Of a stretch of 56,568 nt of DNA, positions 22,955-32,453 are shown piece after piece (position 1 is the first letter of the stretch; each line of letters starts with the position of its first letter). The stretch comes from Stereum hirsutum FP-91666 SS1 (Eukaryota; Basidiomycota; Agaricomycetes; Russulales; Stereaceae), in assembly GCF_000264905.1 (NCBI RefSeq), contig NW_006763153.1, positions 71,387 to 127,954 on the forward strand. The letters are read 5' to 3'. The position numbers and the translations under genes are program-made. Below the pieces are notes generated by a model that was not told the origin of the DNA, did no database searches, and saw nothing but the letters and a program-made list of their open reading frames with translations.

Positions 22955-23485
22955 GCACCGAGTGAATGTTTGGAGGTGATGAGCAGTTTGTCAGGCGTGA
23001 GTGCGCCGATGAAAATAATGCAGCCGTTTAATTTGAGCGTGAGCGTGTACGGCGGCGTTGTATGTTCTTCGAGGGCCGCCCACTATCAAACAAGGTCAGC
23101 TAGGGAAAGGGGGACCGACCAGAGAAAGCACGCACGGTAGTCCACGGGACCTCCCCGATGATAGCAAACTTATCATACCCCCTCGCCACGATCCTATACT
23201 CCCTCTCCCTCTCTCCGCCACTCTCATCCTCCTTCTCCTTGACATCCCGCTTCCATCCGTCACATCAACCGTAAACAGCCCCCTTGCCAACGTCGGAAAC
23301 GGACTCGCGATATCATGATACTTGAACTCATTCGTCTTCTAGCTCTCGACGATGATGCTCGCATCCTGCGGCGCCTCGTATTTCGACGATCGGACGAGTT
23401 TCGGGGATTGTTTGTGCAAACGGTGCAGCGCATTGATGAGCTCTGAGTCGGAGGGGTTGTATTTTGGGGGCAGTAGGGCGGCCAT
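22955..23485 (-). pseudogene. Fungal tRNA ligase (TRL1-type), N-terminal ligase fragment
   Basis: Family role: joins tRNA exons during intron removal. The minus strand starts at 23485 (MAALLPPKYNPSDSELINAL, KQSPKLVRSSKYEAP). VES is followed by TAG at 23339-23341, where a Trp codon is expected, then KTNEFKYHDIASPFPTLARG and LFTVDVTDGS. A one-base shift is needed before EYRIVARGYDKFAIIGEVPW. After an intron (~23092-23145) comes EEHTTPPYTLTLKLNGCIIF and LTPDKLLITSKHSLG. KLNG is the nucleotidyltransferase motif I (KxNG) with the adenylated lysine. Similarity ends at ~22960, so the rest of the ligase and the kinase and phosphodiesterase domains are missing. One stop, one frameshift and truncation make it a pseudogene. 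Confidence 0.8.
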
Positions 23486-25015
23486 GGTTATAGTCCTGAT
23501 GTTAGTGTTTTGTGCTCTGGGTACGCAGTGAGTGGTGGTGGTTAGTCGAGATAAAACGTCGTAGATTGTTGTTCGGAAATATGCTGCCATTGCTATGAAT
23601 AGTACGATGGTGGGCGAAGACGAGTGGGGAGAGCCGACGGGCCTGACGTTTTGAGGGCTGGCGAACGCGATGTGAGTCGGATCGTGACTCTGTGGATGAC
23701 TCTGTGAAAGGTCGCGTCGAGATCGAGTCACAGAAGCTCAGAAGCTACTACGTACACTTGGGTGTTGAGGCCTAGGATGTAGGTGCACCGTCACTGAGGT
23801 TCGCGTCGAGGACTGCACAGTTGTCACCGCGTCGAGATTAGACAGGTGTAACACGACTTGGACCAAATATTGAGAACAAACCTTCCAAAAACAACGCGAA
23901 ACTCAGATGTCCTATTCTCGAATCCAGACGGCCAGGTCGAGTTTGAGCAAAGTTTGAGATGGATGCAGACGGCAAAGAAGAAGCGATCACTTTCATTTCA
24001 AGGTCCCAGGCGGACAAAATATCTCGCGTGCAAGATGCCATTTTGGCACCCGATACTCACCCTATTTGGTAGACCTACCTCATTGGCGGGTGTTTTCCCA
24101 CACAAAATTCGATTCGGAACTCAAACTCGTTTTCAAACTCGTTCTCGACCTCAGAATTCGTTGGGAATCGTCTCGCCGGCCGATCAGTGTGCGGTGAGAT
24201 GCAAAATGGGCAGTTGCATCTCCGAAAGGGACCCTCACGCCAGCCGACCCCAGGAGACGCAAAAGAAAAAGAAGAGAAAAGAAAAAAGAAGAATAATAAT
24301 AATGTCCCGGTGGCCAATATCCTGCCTCCAGCATTGAGTCACCTGAAACTCTCGTCTTTATTATTTGATGCACCTCCACGGCTGCAACAGGCTCTCCTGT
24401 TGGGTATAGACACCTTCGCCACCTGAAGTACACCTGAAGTGCCGCGCCTCTGGAGTTCGAAAAGTCCGCCTATAGGCCTATAGCGGGCAATTCTTTCCCC
24501 GACTGGCGAGGGTATGTCTGCAGGGTCCTAAAGTCTTGCACACTCTCTTTGCATCAATGGGCACATATAGCTGATATTCAGTGGAGTGCCTTACGCTTTA
24601 AAGGCATACACGGGCAATACATGCGCCACAATGGCTACAGGACAAGATGTGGCCCCGGCAACCGGCACCTTTGATGCCCAATATGGGACACTGGTGGCCC
24701 CATCGGGCACTAGTCTCCCACAGACGGACCTTGGTGTTGAAGACAGGACGTTCAACGTGTCAAGTCGGGCACTCTCCATCCCTGTATGGCCTTTCAAGCT
24801 GGGAGTTTTAGTAGTACCAATGAGTTTTGAAAACGAGAATGAGTTCTGACAATGAAAACCAGTTTTGGCATCAAGAACGAGTTGAATATGGAAATGATGG
24901 TTCGGTTTCTGTCAAAAGTGCGAGAACGTCCCGATTTGATTAAAAACCGGTCCGGAAACCACTGTTCTCATGCGAATAATTTTGTCCGGTGAGGACCTTC
25001 ATACTTTCATGGACG
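23486..25015. other. Non-coding, with an imperfect inverted motif
   Basis: No gene seen. A segment at 24117-24146 recurs in inverted orientation at 24822-24846 (shared core TTTGAAAACGAG), possibly an old small inverted-repeat element of ~730 bp. A purine-rich run lies at 24255-24300. Confidence 0.3.
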
Positions 25016-25024
25016 CACTGACGT
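25016..25024. repeat. Left copy of probable target-site duplication
   Basis: CACTGACGT, matched exactly at 25737-25745 on the other side of the inverted-repeat element. Confidence 0.55.
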
Positions 25025-25736
25025 GGTGACGCGCAATTCCCGCAGGCGCGGCGTGGTATTTGGGCATTGTTTGGTCCCTGCCAAACGCGCTAAACGGGTG
25101 GTCCGCAGGTAGATTATTTTATCACACAGCCATCTGTTCTCCATCGACCGTAGAATTTGCTACAAGGGATCTGAAGATGTTAATGCGTCCCCAAAAGACT
25201 TTTTGAGACGAACGGAGTAAGTCTAAGACCAGTGCATGCGTCAACTTCCCTCAGAGTGGAAGACAACTGATGTGCCACCGCCGGAAATGGGCGGACCGAG
25301 GGCAAAATAGCGTACATTTCGGGACTTCATGTCCTCAGTCGAGCACGAATTGCACGGCATACACTTACTTTGTCACAAAACTTTTGCATACAGTCGAAAG
25401 AAATAGTACATGCGGATGTTTGCTTGGAACAGATTTCAGAGATAATGCCCTCAAAATATTCTGTGGTTTTGTTCTGGCCGTTTTAGCCCTGTTTCGTGCC
25501 ATTTTCCCCACAGGATATTCTTACGAAAGAATTAGAAAATTCCGTTCCAAGCCAACATGCGGATACATACCATCTATCATTCCTATGCAAAGGTTTTCCA
25601 TAATTCACATTCTGCCTTGTGTAAACGTTGCCCGACTAGAGGGTGTATTCGAGACCACGCCACCCACTGGCCCGCGCGCGAACCAAACAGTGGCCAAACA
25701 CCACGCCGCGCTTGCGGGAATTGCGCGTCACCAGGT
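25025..25736. mobile_element. MITE-like element with ~50-bp terminal inverted repeats
   Basis: The left end starts GGTGACGCGCAATTCCCGC and the right end finishes with its inverse complement, GCGGGAATTGCGCGTCACC plus four bases. Pairing continues for about 50 bp with a few mismatches (GCGCGGCGTGGT, TGTTTGGT). CACTGACGT occurs at 25016-25024 and again at 25737-25745, a likely 8-9 bp target-site duplication. The 712-bp body has no transposase signature, so it is probably a non-autonomous DNA transposon. An 8-bp duplication would fit hAT or KDZ types and 9 bp MULE; the sequence does not decide. Confidence 0.7.
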
Positions 25737-25745
25737 CACTGACGT
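25737..25745. repeat. Right copy of probable target-site duplication
   Basis: CACTGACGT, identical to 25016-25024. Confidence 0.55.
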
Positions 25746-26115
25746 CGTTGCCCTAATCGTTGATATGGGCCACACGCCACGTCAACGCACTTGTTCATCT
25801 CTTGAAGTCTTCTCGCTGAAACTTTCTAGCCACCATCCTCATCAGGTTTGTCTATGATCGTGAGTCCCAAGTACTCTAGCTCTGCATAGACAAACCGGAA
25901 TTGATTGTACTGTTATGAGTATCGATAGCCGATAGTTCTCTTTGGCCTACGGACGATCTTGCTTGCCAGATTCTCTTCGACTCAGTCTTGTTTGCACCAG
26001 TCCACGAAACTTTGACGCGAATCCTCTGTCTCCTAAGGCTCATCATGTATTCCCCATATATATCCTACCACTTAAGTCCTCTACCTCCTGCACGCGTACT
26101 ATCCAGGCCACACAT
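25746..26115. other. Intergenic, 3' of helicase gene
   Basis: Nothing recognised. It may include the helicase 3' UTR or a lost C-terminal exon. Confidence 0.35.
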
Positions 26116-28117
26116 CTACCACAAGATTGCAGACACGATCGGGCATCCTCTCAACTTGAATCGTAGCTCCTCCTCAGCGACGTACTTGACGTCCTTTCGG
26201 GTGAGTCGCAGGTACTTTGGTGTCGTGTCTGTGGCCTTGTTCGGAGTACCGGTCTGTTGAGGCGACGTAGATGCACGAACGGTCGCCTTGAGAGGTCGTG
26301 GTTCGGGAACAACATCGCCTACGCAGGCACTGCAGCGACCACAATCCCGGTGAGTCCCCACGGCGTCAATACCATTGAATATGATGTTGGTCTGACGCTG
26401 AATGCATCTGTTGTTGTCCCAGGCCGCAATGATCAGCAGAAGTGCGTGACACTTCTTCTTCTTGCTATCATCTGAGGCCTTCTTCGGCTTGCGAGTTTTA
26501 CGTCGGTTATTGGGTCGTGTTGCAGGCTTCGTCGTAGTGGATTCTTCATCAGGTGCGTCGTCGTCAATGTCTGTTTCTTCGTCATCCTCGTCCTCTTCTG
26601 CCTCACCTTCTCCATCATCTTCGTCCTCGTCTTCTTCCGCCACGCCATCTCCTTCATCCGCCCTATCGACCATCTCTGCCATCTCTCCTATGTCTTCGTC
26701 TCCATCTTCACCACCCAAGACAATCCTATCATCCATTTCTACATCGTCTTCCAGCCCTTTCTCACTGCCCTCCTGTACCAAGGTTTCGTCTCCCTGGCCT
26801 TCATCCATGTCGTAATCGATATCGCTATCCACCAGCACCTCATCCTTCGCTGTCAAGATACGCTCGTCCGTTGGATTCTCCTCGACGTACTCCCTGGCCT
26901 GTTCACGCTGATGATCGGTGATGTAGGTGAAGACGTCTCCGTTAGCGTCTTTGATTGCTCGTACAACACGACCGGCACGTTGAACGAGGGAAGAGGCGGT
27001 GCTGGGTCCGAGGAATATGATGACCTGTCGAACGTCCGGTGGGTCGATCCCGAGCTCCATGACTGAGGTCGCCACAAAGCCTGCGGTCTGACGAGTATCT
27101 TCCGTGTCGTAGAGGGCAGTTATACCCTCCTTTTTACAGTCCGGACACGTCATGGAGTGCATGTGGCGAATGAGGATGTTGTTATCGTTCTGGAGTTGTG
27201 GCGGCAGCAGTGAGCGAAGGTAGACGGCGATGCGATGTCCAGTCTCGATAGTGTCGGAGAAAAGAATGAATTTTGGTACGTCTGAAGCCTTTGTCATGTG
27301 TTCGGGAACCAACCAGTCAAGGTCGCGGAACTGATGTGTTGTATGCGCGTACCGGATCTCTCGGAAGATGTAGTTAACGTTGTGGCGCTCGCAGTCACGA
27401 CGGTCAAGGTGATACTTTCCTTTAACAAAGCCGAGTTTATTGAAAACGCGGTCTGTTTGTCGTCCAGGCTGGAGTGTCGCCGAGAGAGCGACAAAAGTGA
27501 GGTGCTTCGGTCCTAGTGCACGAAGGGTCCAGATGTCTTCGTATGCGCTTTGAAAGTCGGGGCCCCAGTCGGATACAAGGTGAGCTTCATCGACATCGGC
27601 TACCTTCCACCTTTTTCGGAAGTTCTCGTCGTTCATCATGGCTATGAATTGCGGCTTTCGCAGTGACTCCGGCGCGAGTGCGATTACTTGAAACTTTCCT
27701 GCTTTCGCCTCTGCCCAGAGGTCACGACCGGCCTTCGCTTCACGAGCGAGATGTTCCGCGTTGATGACTACGGAGGTTATGCCTTTCGCTGCCATACCCT
27801 TGGACTACAGGAACTAGTGAGTACCTATGCATGACTTGTTACATTCCTGTGCTCTCAAAGCTTACCATATCGTCCTCGAGCAGATTAGTTGGCTCTACCA
27901 CAACGCTAATCATTTCCTTGTCCACAAGTGCCGCGATATAGATGACCGCAGTCTTTCCGCTACCTGTTGCTGAAATGCATGCCACATCTCGGCCGTCGAG
28001 GACGCATGCCGAGTCGTAGAGCTGATCATCGTCTGCTGTGAAGGGAAGTATCGGCTCTACAATGTCTCTGATAATTGTGAGCCCTTCGGCGGATGTCCAT
28101 TGGAAGTTGTCGGACAT
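26116..28117 (-). CDS. RecQ-like DEAH helicase, possibly C-terminally short
   Basis: Exon 1 is 28117-27866, intron 27805-27865, exon 2 27804-26116; 646 residues. The N-terminal region has Walker A ATGSGKTAV (~residue 50). Exon 2 has motif II DVDEAH, motif III SATLQ, and the second RecA lobe with LFSDTIETGHRIAVYLRSLL, GFVATSVMELGIDPPDVRQV and motif VI SLVQRAGRVVR. This order matches RecQ-type ATP-dependent 3'-5' DNA helicases, which are amplified in Agaricomycetes. A long Asp/Glu-rich insert (~residues 400-510) follows, then a basic stretch, a CGRCSAC zinc-like motif and a short tail. The usual C-terminal region of these proteins seems missing after ELRFKLRGCP, by truncation or an unseen exon. 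The ATG at 28117 has a TATA-like run ~40-50 bp upstream. Confidence 0.8.
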
Positions 28118-28156
28118 ATAGGTACTAGAGCCTGAGTAGCCTCAGAATTCGGTTGA

Positions 28157-28169
28157 AATATATATATAT
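28157..28169 (-). promoter_or_regulatory. TATA-like run upstream of helicase gene
   Basis: An alternating TA run lies 40-52 bp before the ATG at 28117 on the minus strand, suitable as a TATA box. Confidence 0.4.
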
Positions 28170-28725
28170 GTCGATTATAAAGGTCCTTAGAGTACAGTTA
28201 AGTCCTAGTAGAAGTTACAAGAGCGGCGGGCAAGGGTATCGAGAGTGGCAACGTTCACGGCGAGTAGAGACGACGAACGAGACGGCGACTGTGGCCCCCA
28301 ACCTTCATTTCCTAAAACGGCTGCCGACCGCCACGCCGCAGCGGCACCTCGGCAATCTGCTCTCGCGACATGCCTGTCCATATGTAAGACCCCCACTTTC
28401 ACGGCGCCTGTGCCACCATTTCTCGCACGATGAATTTATTGCGGAATTTAAACCTATAATATAATATTCCGCAAAGGTATTCGCGCTCGCGAATGGCATT
28501 CATCCGCGCTCGCGGATTTCATGCCGGAAGATAACATTCGTCAATAGATTCAGGATTGAGTTTCTGCAGTCGCTAAATTTTGGAGATAACGCCCGAGAAA
28601 GGTAACATTTAGAACCATCGAAACGGGTTTCTGAAGGTTAACCTATACTTACTAAACTGCATTGCAATCCTCGGCCGAGGAAACAAAATAACCTCACATG
28701 CGAAATTCATTAATAAACTAAATGT
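28170..28725. other. Non-coding repeat-like DNA
   Basis: No gene. It contains the hairpin cluster at 28439-28517. A segment near 28412-28436 (ATTTCTCGCACGATGAATTT) resembles ATTTCTCAGACGATGAATTT at 28747 and 29357, hinting at a dispersed repeat. Confidence 0.5.
28439..28517. other. Cluster of three perfect hairpins
   Basis: TTGCGGAAT (28439-28447) pairs with ATTCCGCAA (28466-28474). ATTCGCG-CT-CGCGAAT spans 28479-28494. ATCCGCG-CT-CGCGGAT spans 28502-28517. The last two share the CGCG-CT-CGCG core with a matched change in the arms (ATT/AAT versus ATC/GAT). Confidence 0.7.
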
Positions 28726-29316
28726 TTCGGAATGTGTTTCGGGCGCCATTTCTCAGACGATGAATTTAATGTTCGACCAGCTCTGAATACAAAATTCTGC
28801 GCCCGAGGTCTTAAATGGATAACGCGTGAGAAACGAGGAGCGGAACTGGACCCAGAATTTAAAGTTCTCTAAAGGATTTCTCACGCGAGACTTTTCATTG
28901 TTCCCAAGTGAGAAATATAATAAACCTCGTCCGCGGTTTTTTAAAAATCTCGCGCGAGAAATTTTGCGCCCGCCGTCGCCCGCCGTCGCCCACCGACAGT
29001 GCGCGACCAGCGCCCACACGATGCCCGCTTGGTGCGCGACCAGCGCCCGCTCGGCGCCCGGCTGAGACACGACCTACCGACTGAGCGAGGCAACGACCCT
29101 GCGCTCATTCGCCCGACACTCTTCGCCCGGGGACATCGTCGTCGTTCAACGTTCAACCCGGGCACTCTCCACCCACATCCTCCACCTCATGCGGTCATCG
29201 CCCGATATTGTTATACAAAGGGAAGTACGCCAATTACGAGACAGAACGTGAAGGTACAGCATATCCAAGATGAGCAGGGAGGAGGGAAGTAAATAGGAGT
29301 GGAAAAACATACAAAA
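28726..29316. repeat. ~590-bp repeat, left of scaffold gap
   Basis: Nearly identical to 29337-29930. It includes GC-rich CGCCCGCCGTCGCC copies and CTCGCGCGAG-type palindromes. ORFs in it show no domains. Probably a contig end repeated across the gap. Confidence 0.85.
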
Positions 29317-29336
29317 NNNNNNNNNNNNNNNNNNNN
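29317..29336. other. Assembly gap, 20 N
   Basis: Twenty N. The identical sequence on both sides suggests a scaffold join between overlapping contigs rather than a measured gap. Confidence 0.95.
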
Positions 29337-29930
29337 TTCGGAATGTGTTTCGGGCGCATTTCTCAGACGATGAATTTAATGTTCGACCAGCTCTGAATAC
29401 AAAATTCTGCGCCCGAGGTCTTAAATGGATAACGCGTGAGAAACGAGGAGCGGAACTGGACCCAGAATTTAAAGTTCTCTAAAGGATTTCTCACGCGAGA
29501 CTTTTCATTGTTCCCAAGTGAGAAATATAATAAACCTCGTCCGCGGTTTTTTAAAAATCTCGCGCGAGAAATTTTGCGCCCGCCGTCGCCCGCCGTCGCC
29601 CACCGACAGTGCGCGACCAGCGCCCACACGATGCCCGCTTGGTGCGCGACCAGCGCCCGCTCGGCGCCCGGCTGAGACACGACCTACCGACTGAGCGAGG
29701 CAACGACCCTGCGCTCATTCGCCCGACACTCTTCGCCCGGGGACATCGTCGTCGTTCAACGTTCAACCCGGGCACTCTCCACCCACATCCTCCACCTCAT
29801 GCGGTCATCGCCCGATATTGTTATACAAAGGGAAGTACGCCAATTACGAGACAGAAACGTGAAGGTACAGCATATCCAAAGATGAGCAGGGAAGAGGGAA
29901 GTAAATAGAGTGAAAAACATACAAAACATC
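29337..29930. repeat. ~590-bp repeat, right of scaffold gap
   Basis: Copy of 28726-29316 with mostly single-base length differences (for example GCGCCATTT versus GCGCATTT, and one extra A in AGACAGAAACG), the pattern of uncorrected sequencing error in overlapping contig ends. Confidence 0.85.
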
Positions 29931-30040
29931 GAACAGTACCCATATAAACGCACATATGCCGTCGCCTCTTTTTCCCGCCTGCCACCCTTCCTTCGCCCAT
30001 CTCACACCTATTCCTAGTTTAGCCTTTCGTAGCCCCCTTC

Positions 30041-30065
30041 TCCGCCCACTCGAACATAATCCCAT
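30041..30065. repeat. 25-bp direct repeat, copy 1
   Basis: TCCGCCCACTCGAACATAAT plus CCCAT, identical to 30188-30212, which lies inside the last exon of the F-box gene. This copy is in its presumed 3' UTR. Confidence 0.8.
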
Positions 30066-30096
30066 TTATTTCAAGCATCGCAGAGCTCGACGACAT

Positions 30097-31557
30097 TTAC
30101 ATCAGGCCTGCCTCCGCGCCCGTCAACCTGCTCGGTGACGATGGGTCTGCGAAAGAGACTGTCGTCCTGGCCGCGGAGCGCAAGCACTCCGCCCACTCGA
30201 ACATAATCCCATCCCGAGCTTGGGCAATTAAGCTCGGAGATTCGACCCAGGATCTCCCTTCGCGTGTTCGTCCCATCACATGTGTCTGCCCACTTTCATC
30301 TAGACGCAGCGCCACCGAATTCCAACGTGCGACCGCAACGCAATACTTGAACGACAACCATGCCGCTCCTAATATGCATTGGTTTTGACGCAACAAGGTG
30401 AGGCTTTGGTCAGGATAACCCTCGTAGGGGTCTCTCCATGTACCTGAGAGGCGGTTCCACGTGGCATAGCAGGCTGAGTAGTCGAAGACGTGCAGCCAAA
30501 CATGATGCAGGTTGGGTAAAAGGTTCAGTGCTGTGAACAGAGCATCATGACCCTTGAAAAAATACACGGTTAATACTCAATGAGTGGACGAAGATCATGA
30601 CAGACTTACGGAAAGAGTCGTCGCGATCATGTAACTATCGGACGACAACGTCGCCGCCAGAAACTCAAGGTGGGGAGCAGCATCCACCAGCCGGCTCCAG
30701 AAGGAGCAAGTGGATGACACACCGTCAGGTGTATCTATGCCGATCGCGATGCTTCTGGCTGGCACCCGACTGATGGCACCCAAAATATCATCGACATCAC
30801 TCGCGGTACGGATCCACGCAGGTTGTGCGAAACGAGAAATATATTCATGGAGGCGTATGACTTCTAGTGCATGGTGGAATGAGAGGGCTACGAATGCTGA
30901 TGTCGGTCCGGAGAACGATCGTAGTGCCGGAAACACGGCGAGCGAGCGTAATTCCGATTCTAGTGACGATGAGAAACTGTAGGCGGCCAAGGATAGATGC
31001 TGCATCGAGAGGAAGGCCGGAAGGATGGGATTCGACATATATTCAAGTTCTACGTAGGAAAGATGCGGGTGGGGGGTGCATTCCGGGAACAAGTCGGGGT
31101 CGTGTTTCTTCAGCAACAACTCCGAACAGGAAACGAAGCGGAGCGTTCTTAACTCCCTCGCAGCATGGATTAGAGCCAAAAGGGAATCGACGAGATAGGT
31201 GAAGCGATCAATGACGGTCGGCGTATTCCAAGAATTCATAGCAAGGTGCCGTACGGAGGGATAGATGACGAGCTGTTGGATGGATAGCAAAAATGGTCGA
31301 CCGGAGCCTTCAAGCATGAATTGACAGAAGGTTATGGCCTTGTCACCAGAATGCTTGAGAATCACGGATCGGACGAGGATTGGGATGGAGAGTCGGTCGA
31401 ACGCATGGCTGACAAGGCGGCATTGAGCCATGGTGGCGGGGTCTGTGAGTTGGATGATGGAGGCGAAAACGTCCGCGTTGAGAACGCAGGAAGACGTGGA
31501 CTGATGGAACTGGAGACAACGTTGGCGAGTGGCCACCGACAATGACTGGAGACTCAT
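30097..31557 (-). CDS. F-box-like/LRR protein
   Basis: Exon 1 is 31557-30610, intron 30553-30609 (GTAAGT..CAAG, phase 0), exon 2 30552-30097; 467 residues. Residues ~24-60 (VLNADVFASIIQLTDPATMA, then QCRLVSHAFDRLSIPILVRS) match the F-box-like start common in Agaricomycetes, where the domain binds Skp1 in an SCF ubiquitin ligase. Leucine-rich segments follow (LRTLRFVSCSELLLK, HPHLSYVELEYMSN, ALRSFSGPTSAFVAL, PHLEFLAATLSSDSY). Exon 2 continues NLLPNLHHVWLHVFDYSA and ends at 30097. A TATATAA element lies ~40 bp upstream. The target is unknown; the family is highly expanded and variable. Confidence 0.7.
30188..30212. repeat. 25-bp direct repeat, copy 2
   Basis: Coding copy (minus strand, GIMFEWAE) of the repeat at 30041-30065. 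Confidence 0.8.
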
Positions 31558-31596
31558 TGCAAGCTGTGGGGGAAATGCGGGACGAAGAGGCGTTCA

Positions 31597-31603
31597 TTAT
31601 ATA
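31597..31603 (-). promoter_or_regulatory. TATA box of F-box gene
   Basis: TATATAA on the minus strand, 40-46 bp upstream of the ATG at 31557. Confidence 0.5.
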
Positions 31604-31969
31604 GGCAGCCTATGATCTTTGGTCCCTTTGTCTACAGCTCTCCATTGAACATACACTACATTGAGGCGAACAATCGATCGGCAAAATTTGGAGGTGAGCC
31701 GCACGATGCGTCGCTCGTGGGCCGCTCAGAACAAAGCAAGAGAACGGACAACGGACAATATTCGGGTGCTTGTGCGTAAACGTGAAATCTTCTGGGGGAC
31801 GCGCAGACAGGGACGCAATGCTGACGACCCAAATATGTCGAGCCCACATATGTACAAGCGGGGGCACTGGTATGAGGCCTGCGATCGTGGTTGTGGAGAC
31901 TGTCAATGGCACAAAAGATAGGATTTATCAAGCCTTTGCGTGGGCGATGACGCAAGACGGTGCTTCGGA

Positions 31970-32270
31970 CACGGTGAGATCATCGAGCGAGGCCCAGGGC
32001 CCCCAGTCGACAATCCGGAAGCTGCTTCGCGGATTGGACTTTCGGGGTGGGCCACTGGCTAGAACCGAATCCTATTGAGTACAAGAAGTTCGATGATGGG
32101 GATGGTCAGTAAGACGACAAAAATGGCGTCGGCCAACGGAGACGAACCTTCAAGATGGTGAATGTACCACGGGCGGAGAGAGCAGGGTCGTCGAGGAGAG
32201 AGCTGGCCAGGAAGAGGACGGCTCCGGAATGACGCCGAGAACAGAATGATAGATGTCGTCCGGGAAGACT
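31970..32270. repeat. Dispersed copy of the right-edge 294-bp repeat
   Basis: Nearly identical to the tandem units at 56092-56568, sharing AGTCGACAATCCGGAAGCTG, GCCACTGGCTAGAACCGAAT and GGAATGACGCCGAGAACAGA. On the minus strand it reads as exon, intron and exon (see the tandem repeat entry). Confidence 0.85.
32011..32036. other. Hairpin family member 1
   Basis: Outer arms CAATCCG and CGGATTG flank GAAGC-T-GCTTC with one unpaired G. It sits within the dispersed 294-bp repeat. Confidence 0.8.
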
Positions 32271-32453
32271 AGTCTTCCTGATGCTCAAATCTTCGATGTC
32301 GAGGGTGGTCAATCGAACATGCCGCGATGAACCGCGGAGACCATGTTCAAGTCCAAAAGTCGCAACCCGGAAGCTGCTTCGCGGGTTGGGCTTCTGACTG
32401 AGCTTTCGAGAACTGAAATTTCTGTGAACAATGAAAGCGGTCAGCACGTTCAA
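32106..32453 (-). pseudogene. Uncharacterised coding fragment sharing exon with right-edge repeat
   Basis: A minus-strand frame contains NPRSSFR, a divergent spacer, then PGRHLSFCSRRHSGAVLFLA and SSLLDDPALSAR, the same reading as in the right-edge tandem repeat although the spacer differs. This suggests a real ancestral exon. No family is recognised and no complete gene can be built. Confidence 0.35.
32363..32388. other. Hairpin family member 2
   Basis: Outer arms CAACCCG and CGGGTTG around the same GAAGC-T-GCTTC core and bulged G. Compared with member 1, both arms changed (T to C, A to G), preserving pairing. Confidence 0.8.

Noticed and set aside
25270..25857. 195-codon plus-strand ORF
   Set aside because: Runs across the right terminal inverted repeat and target duplication of the MITE; no domain.
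28753..29292. ORFs of 74-105 codons repeated on both sides of the gap
   Set aside because: They lie in GC-palindromic repeat DNA duplicated by the scaffold join; no domains or splice partners.
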